From positions 2,464,001 through 2,528,000 of the forward strand of contig NZ_JAPNJW010000001.1 in the NCBI RefSeq assembly GCF_026626745.1: a DNA stretch of 64,000 nucleotides, written 5' to 3'. Origin of the DNA: Nannocystis sp. RBIL2. Lineage in GTDB: Bacteria > Myxococcota_A > Polyangia > Nannocystales > Nannocystaceae. Position 1 is the first letter of the stretch, and the number at the start of each line of letters is the position of its first letter. The position numbers and the translations under genes are program-made. The notes below the pieces were generated by a model, which saw only the letters and a program-made list of their open reading frames with translations, was not told the origin of the DNA and ran no database searches. This document shows positions 24,748 to 32,364 of the stretch, in pieces.

Positions 24748-24928
24748 TCGCGAAACCCCGAATCGATGACAGTGCACGAATTCTGGATTCGACCCGTTCG
24801 GTCATTGCACGCCGCTGATTCGCCGCGACGTCGACCGCTCCAGGGGCGGATACGCCCGACGCTCCGCCGCACCGTCGGCACGCACGCCCTTGAAGCGGCA
24901 GTCGCCGCGCGAGTACGCTTCGACGGCG

Positions 24929-26212
24929 ATGACCGAGCGCCCCGCCTTCTCGTTCTTCTCGCCCGAAGTGCAGCAAGACCCTTACTCGCGGTACGCACGG
25001 GCGCGCGCCGAGGAGCCGATCTTCTACTGCGAAGACCTGGGCATGTGGGTGGTCACCCGGCACGCCGACGTCGCGGCGATCCTCCGCGACACCGACCGCT
25101 TCTCCTCGCGGGTCGCCACCACGAGCGTCAAGGAGCCGCCGCCCGAGGTGATGGCGGTGATGCGAAAGGGTTTTCCGCGGACCGGCTCGATCGTCCAGCT
25201 CGACCCGCCGGAGCACACCGCGGTGCGGCGCAAGCTGAACGCAGCCTTCACCGCCGACCGGATCGCCGCGCTGGAGGGCACCGTCGTCGCGCTGGCCAAC
25301 GAGCTCGTCGACGCCTTCGTCGCCGACGGCCGGGCCGAGCTCATGTCGCGCTTCTGCGGCCCGCTGCCGGTGGCGGTGATCGCCGGCATCCTCGGCGTCT
25401 CGCAGGCCGACGCCAGCAAGTTCGGGCAATGGGCAGACGACGCCGCGCGCCTGTTCATGGGCGGTCAGCTGCCCACCGACGAGTGGGTACGAGCGGCCGA
25501 GAGCGTGGTGGCGATGCAGCATCACCTCGCGGGCCTCGTCACCGCGCGAGCGAGCGAGCCCTCGACCGACCTGCTGACGACCATCATTCAGGCCGCGACG
25601 GACCCCGGCGGTCAGCTCGACGTGATCAAGGCGGTCACCCATGCGACCACCTTCGTGTTCGCGGGCCACAAGACGACCACCGACCTGCTCGGCAACGCAG
25701 TGCGGCTGCTGCTCCTGCATCCGGATCGGCTCGCGGCGCTGGTGCGCGATCCGTCGCTCGCCGCCGCGGTGGTCGAGGAGACCCTGCGCCGCGACTGCCC
25801 GGTCCCGGGGACGACCCGCGTGGCCCGGGTCGAGGTGAAGCTCGGCGACGTCACGATCCCGGCCGACGCGCGGGTGTTCCTGGCCCTCGGGTCCGCCAAT
25901 CACGACGAGCGCGTGATCGCGGACCCGCTGCGCTTCGACCCCGAGCGCCCCGACGTCGGCGAGCACCTCGGCTTCGGTCGCGGCGTGCACTTTTGCCTCG
26001 GCGCCGCGCTGGCGCGCCTGCAGGGGCGCGTGGGGCTCTCCGTGCTCGCCTCGCGCCTGCCGGGCCTGCGCCTCGCCGGCGACGAGCCGCTGAAGTTCCG
26101 CCAGGTCGTGATGTTCCGCGGCCTCGTCGCGCTCGAGGTCGCCTGGGACGCGCCGACAGCCGAGCCACGCAGCTTCGCCGGCGCCTCGGCGCCATCGACC
26201 GGACCCACCTAG
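24929..26212 (+). CDS. Cytochrome P450
   Basis: 427 residues from ATG 24929 (MTERPAFSFFSPE); upstream in-frame starts add a non-conserved tail. The class is soluble bacterial CYP. The heme-binding loop is FGRGVHFCLGAALAR, the K-helix is EETLRR, and the I-helix is FAGHKTTTDLL. The I-helix normally reads AGxE/DTT; here Lys replaces the acid that assists proton delivery, so oxygen activation may differ. The N-terminal half carries the usual HADVAAILRD and LDPPEHTAVRRKLNAAF blocks. No ferredoxin gene lies nearby, and the substrate is unknown. It converges on the GyrB-like gene with a 46-bp gap. Confidence 0.9.
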   Translation: MTERPAFSFFSPEVQQDPYSRYARARAEEPIFYCEDLGMWVVTRHADVAAILRDTDRFSSRVATTSVKEPPPEVMAVMRKGFPRTGSIVQLDPPEHTAVRRKLNAAFTADRIAALEGTVVALANELVDAFVADGRAELMSRFCGPLPVAVIAGILGVSQADASKFGQWADDAARLFMGGQLPTDEWVRAAESVVAMQHHLAGLVTARASEPSTDLLTTIIQAATDPGGQLDVIKAVTHATTFVFAGHKTTTDLLGNAVRLLLLHPDRLAALVRDPSLAAAVVEETLRRDCPVPGTTRVARVEVKLGDVTIPADARVFLALGSANHDERVIADPLRFDPERPDVGEHLGFGRGVHFCLGAALARLQGRVGLSVLASRLPGLRLAGDEPLKFRQVVMFRGLVALEVAWDAPTAEPRSFAGASAPSTGPT

Positions 26213-26258
26213 CCGAGCCCGCGGTCCTGCCATTCTCGAGTGCGCGGTCCGAGTACCG

Positions 26259-27311
26259 TCACCGCCTCTTCACGCGGCGGCGCAGCGCGCCCGCATCCTC
26301 GGGGAAGCGCTCGGCCCAATGATGCAGGGCGGTCAGCGTCGCCTCCGTCACTGCAGTGCGCAACGCCGGGTTGGCGACCTTCAACTTCGTTTGGATGACG
26401 TACCGGGCGTCGGAGTGCAGCGCTGCGACCGCAGCCACGAGCCCCTCGAGGCCGCGGTCGTCGCGGATCTTCAAAAATTCGCGGACGCCCGCCAGCAGAC
26501 CGCTGACGTGCGGGCCGTCCGCCTTGCGCTGGAGATTGACGAAGCTGTGGATCTGCGCCGGCTGTCCGTACGGTGAGGTGCGCCAGGCGAGGGCGACCTC
26601 GACGACGGTCGGCCCATCTTCGGTCGTGCAGTCGCTCCGGTGGTGCGCGACCTCGCCGAGCGCGCCGCGGGCCTCGGCGCGGACCCGTGCCACCAGGCCC
26701 GTCGCGCCCTCACCCGCGAAGCTCCACGACAGCGCCCTCGCGGGCAGCAGGTACGCGACGTCTTCGAGGCGCTGCGTCAGTTCGACTCGCGGCACGCGCG
26801 TGCCCTGAAAGATCTGCGGATCGGGACGAAACCGGACGCGCGTGCCGGACGGCCGCGACGCGGCGCTCACTCGCAGGGAGTCGCGCCGCAGGCCGGCAGC
26901 GTACGCCACGGTCGCCTGCTCGCCGGCGTGGACGGTCTCGACCTCGAACGGATCGCAGAGCGCGTTGACGATCGGCAGGCCTGGGCCACGGAATCCGAAG
27001 CGGACGTGCAGGCGGTCCTCGTCGCCAGTCGGGGGCTTCGACGGCTGCTCGAGCAGCTCGACCAGCGAGCGCGCCGGGATCCCCGGGCCGTCGTCGGTGA
27101 CCGTGACGAAGTCGTCAGCGTCGACCCGGACGTCGACGTGAGCGCAGCGGGCGAGCAGGATCTGGTCGATCGCGTTGGCGACGATCGCCAGCAACAGGTG
27201 CAGCGGTCCCGCGCCGTCGTCGGTCGCACCGATGTACATGCCGGGTCGCTTGCGCGCCGCCGCGGGCCACGCGACGACCTCGATGTTGTCCGCCGTGTAC
27301 TCGCTCGCCAT
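26259..27311 (-). CDS. Stand-alone GyrB/ParE-like GHKL domain protein without the catalytic Glu
   Basis: 350 residues, ATG 27311. It aligns with the N-terminal ~390 residues of GyrB/ParE. Shared blocks are ARKRPGMYIGATD, VANAIDQ (Asn of the N box), VTDDGPGIPA, the transducer segment and the QTK loop QTKLKVANP. The TOPRIM and tail domains are absent, so it cannot be a topoisomerase by itself. The base-catalyst Glu of GyrB (Glu42, FEVVDNAIDE) is Ala here (LAIVANAIDQ), so hydrolysis is doubtful although nucleotide could still bind. It may be a regulator or decoy of gyrase, or a repurposed ATP sensor. It is divergent from a DUF6183-like gene 166 bp away. Confidence 0.8.
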   Translation of the reverse strand: MASEYTADNIEVVAWPAAARKRPGMYIGATDDGAGPLHLLLAIVANAIDQILLARCAHVDVRVDADDFVTVTDDGPGIPARSLVELLEQPSKPPTGDEDRLHVRFGFRGPGLPIVNALCDPFEVETVHAGEQATVAYAAGLRRDSLRVSAASRPSGTRVRFRPDPQIFQGTRVPRVELTQRLEDVAYLLPARALSWSFAGEGATGLVARVRAEARGALGEVAHHRSDCTTEDGPTVVEVALAWRTSPYGQPAQIHSFVNLQRKADGPHVSGLLAGVREFLKIRDDRGLEGLVAAVAALHSDARYVIQTKLKVANPALRTAVTEATLTALHHWAERFPEDAGALRRRVKRR

Positions 27312-27477
27312 GCGCCGACGTTAGCGCAGGACCTCGCCGCCCGACATTGCGCGTGATGTGCGGGCGCACCGGCTCTGCCCGCCTTCGCATGGGCGACGCC
27401 CGGCGCGAGGTCGAGCGTCCCCGGGCGAAGCGCCGCGAGCCGTCGCTGACGCGCGGCGCTGCGGGTATGCTCGCGCG

Positions 27478-28614
27478 GTGAGCCGCACCGCCGAGGCAGA
27501 GACATTGGCGCAGCTCGCCGGCGACCCGCAGACCTGGGTCTCGTGGCTCGCGCGGCTGCAGCGGGCGGTCGCCGACGGCGAGCTCGAGCTGCTCGAAGAG
27601 CTCGTCGAGGTCCTCGCGCGCCAGCGGCCGACGTACCTCGACGTGGCGCTGCAGGCCCTCGTCCTCGTCCCCGGGGACGCCGCGGCAGTGCGCGCCGTCG
27701 CGACGCTGCGCCGGCACGACAAGCTCGGGTCGCCCACGCGCACCGGGCAGCACCCGGACGCCGGCGCCCGGCTCCGGGCCGGCGCGCTGGCGTCGCGCCA
27801 CGGGCCGGCGACGCTCGCCCACGCGATCGACACGCTCGGCCTGCCGGACGACCTCCTCTCGCTGATGGCCTGCTGGGCGCAGGAGCTGGTGATCCGCGGG
27901 GCCGCGCTCGCCGGACCGGCGATCGACGCGCTCGCCCGTGCGCTCGTCGCCTGCGATCATCCGCTCGGATCGTTGCCGATGCACCGACTCGCGCTCGAGG
28001 TCGGGAGCGAGGCCGTGGCGGCGACCTACCGCGTCGGCAGCATGAGCTGCTGGGGTTGGTCGGCGCCGACCGGCCCGACGATCGCGCCGGCGTCGACGCT
28101 CCCCGAGGTCGTCGCGATCGGCCAGCCCGACGAGGGACGACGGATCGCCAGCGTGTTCTCCAGCCATTGCGCGGTGTCCAACGGCCGCGTCAAGGCGCGG
28201 ATGTTCCGCTTCGATCGCGCAGTGCAGGGCCCGTGTCCGGCGCTGCTGCGAGCGCTGCCGCTCGGGGTCCTCGCCGGCGCGACGCGGGTCGACGTCCGGC
28301 CGCTGTCCGCCGAGCAGGTGTTCACATTGCTCCTCGCATTCGCGGCCAACGGCGGCGACTACAACGTCGGCATCAGCGGCGCGTACGGCCGCCTTCACGC
28401 CTGGCGCTCGCTCGGCGGCTTGGTCGACGCGCCCGCCGACGCGCCGCTGGAGGCGATCGAGGCCGAGGCCCGCGCAGTCGAGCGAATCGGCGGCTTCGCC
28501 CACTTCGCCAGCGACTCGCGGTGGTTTAATCATGTCGTCACCGACCTCGGTCTGGCGACGGTCCGCGTCGACGGTCGCTCGCTCGCGGTGCTCGCGGGCA
28601 CCGACACCGACTGA
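27478..28614 (+). CDS. DUF6183-like protein
   Basis: 378 residues from GTG 27478, the first start giving a sensible N-terminus (SRTAEAETLAQLAGDPQTW). Soluble, no signal peptide. The N-terminal half is helical with HEAT-like character. The C-terminal half carries YNVGISGAYGRLHAWRSL and VTDLGLATVRVDGRSLAVLAGTDTD, which I recall as the signature of DUF6183 proteins from actinobacteria and myxobacteria. No biochemical role is known. Divergent from the GyrB-like gene. Confidence 0.65.
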   Translation: MSRTAEAETLAQLAGDPQTWVSWLARLQRAVADGELELLEELVEVLARQRPTYLDVALQALVLVPGDAAAVRAVATLRRHDKLGSPTRTGQHPDAGARLRAGALASRHGPATLAHAIDTLGLPDDLLSLMACWAQELVIRGAALAGPAIDALARALVACDHPLGSLPMHRLALEVGSEAVAATYRVGSMSCWGWSAPTGPTIAPASTLPEVVAIGQPDEGRRIASVFSSHCAVSNGRVKARMFRFDRAVQGPCPALLRALPLGVLAGATRVDVRPLSAEQVFTLLLAFAANGGDYNVGISGAYGRLHAWRSLGGLVDAPADAPLEAIEAEARAVERIGGFAHFASDSRWFNHVVTDLGLATVRVDGRSLAVLAGTDTD

Positions 28615-28639
28615 TCATAAAAGCGGCAGAGGTTCGTGT

Positions 28640-29119
28640 TCATCGCTTCGCGAGGAATTCGCGCCACCGGTCCGATTCGGCGATCTCCCGCAGCACCCGG
28701 TTGCGCTCGACCAGGAGGTCGCGCATGTAGCGGGTGAGGACCAGCGCGTCGGCGAGTCGACCGAGCGGGCCGAGCGGCGACGTGAAGTCGAAGCGGTCGC
28801 GCATGATCGTGCCGTCGGCGTCGGCCTCGAACAAATGGTCGTGGTCGAAGCGGGCGAACGCGCCGCGCACCATCGAGTCGCGGAAGCGACGCGGACGCTC
28901 GAACTGGGTGATCCTGCTGGTCAGCTGTTGCCACACGCCGAAGTGACGCGCGCGCCAGGTGACCTCGTCGCCCGGGCCGAGGAGGCCGCGGACGACGCCT
29001 GCCACCGCGCGCTCGCCGGTCTCGCCCGTGCTGGCGAGGTGCAGTTCGACGCTGCGGGAGAGGTCGAAGCAGCGCTCGATCGGGGCGCGGATCGGCGTGA
29101 CGAGCTCGATGATCGGCAT
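28640..29119 (-). CDS. SRPBCC (START-like) ligand-binding protein
   Basis: 159 residues. It opens with the typical cyclase/dehydrase pattern IIELVTPIRAPIERCFDLSRSVELH, then GPGDEVTWRARHFGVWQQLTSRIT, FRDSMVRGAFARFDHDHLFEADADGT and a C-terminal helix (YMRDLLVERNRVLREIA). These are the strand and helix landmarks of the helix-grip fold, which binds hydrophobic small molecules. It starts 4 bp after the stop of the upstream 2-hydroxyacid dehydrogenase gene, so the two form an operon. Confidence 0.8.
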   Translation of the reverse strand: MPIIELVTPIRAPIERCFDLSRSVELHLASTGETGERAVAGVVRGLLGPGDEVTWRARHFGVWQQLTSRITQFERPRRFRDSMVRGAFARFDHDHLFEADADGTIMRDRFDFTSPLGPLGRLADALVLTRYMRDLLVERNRVLREIAESDRWREFLAKR

Positions 29120-29123
29120 GGGA

Positions 29124-30053
29124 CTACACCACCTCGCTGATCAGCGGCTCTCCGGCGAAGTGCCGGTCGAGGTTGGCCACCAGCAGCGCCCCCATGGCGT
29201 CGCGGGTCTGACGCGTGGCGCTGCCCTGATGGGGCGAGAGCACGACGTTGTCGAGGCCGAGCAGCGCCTCGGGCACCTGCGGCTCGTGCTCGAAGACATC
29301 GAGCGCGGCGCCGCCGAGGCCGCCGCTCTGCAGCAGCGCGATCATGGCCGGCTCGTCGACCAGCGAGCCCCGCGCGACGTTGACGAGCATGCCCTCGGGG
29401 CCGAGAGCTTCGAGCACCGAGCGAGAGACCATGCGCTCGGTGCCCTTGCCGCCGGGCGCGATGACCACCAGCCAATCGCTGTCGCGGGCCATGGCCTCGA
29501 GATCGTCGTAGTACACGTACTGCACGCCCGGCTGCTGCTGGCGGCCATGATACACGACGCGCATCTTCATGGCCTGAGCGCGCGCGGCGATCTCCTTGCC
29601 GATCCGGCCGAGACCCACGATGCCGACGGTCTTGCCGTTCAGCTCGGAGAACAGGCCGAAGCTGCCGCCCGGCCACTTGCCGGCGCGCACGTACCGGTCC
29701 CCTTGCGGGATCCGCCGAGCGAGCGAGATCATCAGGCCGAGGGTCAACTCGGCCACCGCGTCGTTGAGCACGTCGGGCGTGTTGGTGACGCGGATCTTGC
29801 GGGCCCTGGCGGCGCCGATGTCGATATTGTCGACGCCGACACCGAAGCCGGCGATGATCTCGAGGTTAGGGAGCCTGGCCATCAGCGACGCCTGCACGCC
29901 CGAGCCGGCGTGGGCCCGAATGCGCGCGCCATGGGTCGCGAGCCACGCCTCCGGATCCGCCTGTTCGTGCAGCCTGTGCACCGTGTAGCGCTGGACCAGC
30001 GCGCGTTCGCACGACGCGAGGAGCGGGCGGGTCTGCAGAATCTCGATCGCCAT
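29124..30053 (-). CDS. D-2-hydroxyacid dehydrogenase (glyoxylate/hydroxypyruvate reductase type)
   Basis: 309 residues, ATG 30053. The NAD(P)-binding Rossmann motif is GIVGLGRIGKEIAARA. The catalytic Arg is in NVARGSLVDE, Glu in DVFEHEPQVP and His in LSPHQGSAT. The catalytic-domain block FGVGVDNIDIGAARARKI is typical. Length is slightly short for the family (usually 310-330). It would reduce a 2-keto acid to the D-2-hydroxy acid in the cytoplasm. Being in an operon with a SRPBCC protein hints at a small secondary-metabolite or detoxification step, which is inference. Confidence 0.9.
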   Translation of the reverse strand: MAIEILQTRPLLASCERALVQRYTVHRLHEQADPEAWLATHGARIRAHAGSGVQASLMARLPNLEIIAGFGVGVDNIDIGAARARKIRVTNTPDVLNDAVAELTLGLMISLARRIPQGDRYVRAGKWPGGSFGLFSELNGKTVGIVGLGRIGKEIAARAQAMKMRVVYHGRQQQPGVQYVYYDDLEAMARDSDWLVVIAPGGKGTERMVSRSVLEALGPEGMLVNVARGSLVDEPAMIALLQSGGLGGAALDVFEHEPQVPEALLGLDNVVLSPHQGSATRQTRDAMGALLVANLDRHFAGEPLISEVV

Positions 30054-30195
30054 GGCCGGGCCAGAGTCTAGCGAACGCCGGCCGCGAGCGCGTCCACGAT
30101 CGGCGCACGGCGGACCCGGCGCCGCCATTCGTCCTCATCGCGCCTCGACCGACCGTGTCGCCGGTCTCGCCAGTGCTTCAAGGGACGAGCCATCG

Positions 30196-32175
30196 TCACT
30201 CCGCGTCGATCCACGTCACCCGCGAGGGATCGACCGGCACTGCGTCATCCGAGCGCAGCAGGCCGCGCGGGCTCGCATGGCGCCCGGGGTTGTCTCCCCA
30301 GCAATGCACCCCGCCGTCGGCGACCACGGCGCAGCTCGTCTCGCGCGCCAGCGCCACGGTGGTGACCTGCGCGAGGTCCTGCACCGGGGCCGGTTCGGCA
30401 GACCACGGCGAGCTCGCCCCGCGGCCGAGCTGACCGCGATGGTTGCGACCCCAGCACCACAGCTCGCCGGCCTCGGTCCGGGCACAAGCATGAGCCTCTC
30501 CGGCGGCGACCTGCACCACCGGCGGCAACGCATCGATGCGCCGCGGCCCGCTGGCCGCTGCACCGCCGCGACGGCCCTCGCTCGCATCGCCCCAGCACCA
30601 CAGCTCGCCCGTGGCAGTCCGCGCGCACGCGAACCCGCCGCCGACCGCGACGGCATCGACCGGCGGCAGACCGGCGACTCTCACGGTCGCATCGATGGCC
30701 ACAGCGTCACCTTGCCCGTCGAAGCGCTCGCCCCAGCACATCGCGCGTCCGTCCGCGAGCGCCACGCAGCCACGAGGTCCGTAACCGCCGAGAGAAACGA
30801 CAGCCGGCAGCGATATTCGGCGAACCCCCGCGAGCCACGCCGGCGCCACCGCGTCGACGGGCAGGGTGCGGTAGAAGCATCGCAGCGTGCCTCGCTGGAT
30901 CGCACAGCCCCACCCCTCGCTGACCGCGAGCGCCGACGTCTCGGCCAGCTCCGGCAGCCGCGCGAACCCGTCCGACCCGCGAGCGCGGAGGTGGTGGAGC
31001 CCGTCAGCGAGCTCGGCGTAGAGCCCGTCGACGCCGAACATCACGCGCTGCACCCCCTCGCCGAGGCGGACCGGCACAGGCCGCTCTGCCTCGACCCCGG
31101 ACAGCGACTCGCCCCAGCACCACAGCTCGCCGGCCTCGGTGCGTGCGCATGCGTCGGCCCGACCGAGCTGCACATCGACTGCCGGAGGGATCCCTGGCAC
31201 ACGCAGCGGCCGGGTCAGGAACGACGACGACTCCGGATCGCCGAGCCCGAAGCGATGGTTGTCTCCCCAACACCACACGCCGTCGTCGCGGTCGCGCCCG
31301 CACGCATACTCGTCGGCCATCTTCAGCTCGACGATGCCGGCCGCGCCCGGGACCCGCCGCGCGGCCGACCTCGCCGAAGGATCCCAGCAAGCGACTCCGC
31401 CGTCGGCCAGGCGGGCGCAGCCCATCGCCTCGCCGACTGCGACGGCGACGGCTCCCTGCAGGTCCGCGACCGGCCACGCGGCGCTCCCGCTCTGCCAGCA
31501 CGACACGCCGCCCGAACGCAGGGCCGCGCAGGCGGTCCCGGAGCCGACGGCGAGGTCGACTGCCGCCTCGACATCGGCGCGCAGGCGGGCCGCCGCGCCG
31601 CGATGCCAGCACTTCACCGCGCCGTCGCGCAGGCGCGCGCAGCCGATGCTGCCGCTCGCCGCGACCTCGACCGCCCCGCGGATCCCTCGCACACGCGAGG
31701 ACCGGCCGTCGCTGCCCCAGCAATGCACCCCGCCGCCGACGAGCAACGCGCACACATCGGACTTCGGATTGTCGTCGAGCGCGCGGACCTCCGTCCCGCG
31801 CGCCGCGCTCGCGTCGACGACCGCGCAGCTCGGCGCCCATGGCTCCGCGGCGAGGCAGCCCGTGCGCGCGCTCGCGGGCAACGTCGCCAGGCCGGTCAGC
31901 GGCGTCGGCACCTCGCTGCCCCAGCAGCCCGTGCGCCCGGCCGTGGTGGTGATGCAGCTGAGAGTCCCCCAGATCCGCCCGACCCACAGCCTGCCCGGCG
32001 AGAGCGCCTCGACGGGGCCATGCAGCGCCGGCGCGCCCGCGATCGCGATCTGCAACACAGGGCCGCGCCCGCCCGCGGCGCATCCGGAGCCCCCGAGCGA
32101 CATCCAGCACCCCAGGGCCCAGGAGGCCCAGAGTCGAGGCGCTTTCGGGGAGCGGGCTGCGGACAAGAACTTCAC
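30196..32175 (-). CDS. RCC1-repeat lipoprotein
   Basis: 659 residues from GTG 32175; a TTG at 32214 would add 13 residues. The signal peptide ends GGSGC, a lipobox. The mature chain is about ten RCC1-type propeller repeats with the recurrent motif CAxxxxGELWCWG or DGVWCWGDN and a following VAVGGGFACA. Each repeat has a Cys pair likely forming a disulphide. RCC1-like secreted proteins are abundant in myxobacteria and are thought to be surface binding proteins; a nuclear-type GEF role is not expected. Confidence 0.85.
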   Translation of the reverse strand: MKFLSAARSPKAPRLWASWALGCWMSLGGSGCAAGGRGPVLQIAIAGAPALHGPVEALSPGRLWVGRIWGTLSCITTTAGRTGCWGSEVPTPLTGLATLPASARTGCLAAEPWAPSCAVVDASAARGTEVRALDDNPKSDVCALLVGGGVHCWGSDGRSSRVRGIRGAVEVAASGSIGCARLRDGAVKCWHRGAAARLRADVEAAVDLAVGSGTACAALRSGGVSCWQSGSAAWPVADLQGAVAVAVGEAMGCARLADGGVACWDPSARSAARRVPGAAGIVELKMADEYACGRDRDDGVWCWGDNHRFGLGDPESSSFLTRPLRVPGIPPAVDVQLGRADACARTEAGELWCWGESLSGVEAERPVPVRLGEGVQRVMFGVDGLYAELADGLHHLRARGSDGFARLPELAETSALAVSEGWGCAIQRGTLRCFYRTLPVDAVAPAWLAGVRRISLPAVVSLGGYGPRGCVALADGRAMCWGERFDGQGDAVAIDATVRVAGLPPVDAVAVGGGFACARTATGELWCWGDASEGRRGGAAASGPRRIDALPPVVQVAAGEAHACARTEAGELWCWGRNHRGQLGRGASSPWSAEPAPVQDLAQVTTVALARETSCAVVADGGVHCWGDNPGRHASPRGLLRSDDAVPVDPSRVTWIDAE

Positions 32176-32364
32176 GCCGGCCCCCCCGAGCGTAGCACGC
32201 CGGACTCCTGACAAGCCGCCAGCGCGGCGTTACCACGACATCGATGCGGCCTGGCCAGCGCGAGATTGCGATGATTCGGTGGCCGCCGGTTCTCCGACGA
32301 CTGCCCGCTCCCGTGCTCCGCACGCGCCGCGCCATTCCGGCTGCGACGCGCTCCTTCGGCAGCG

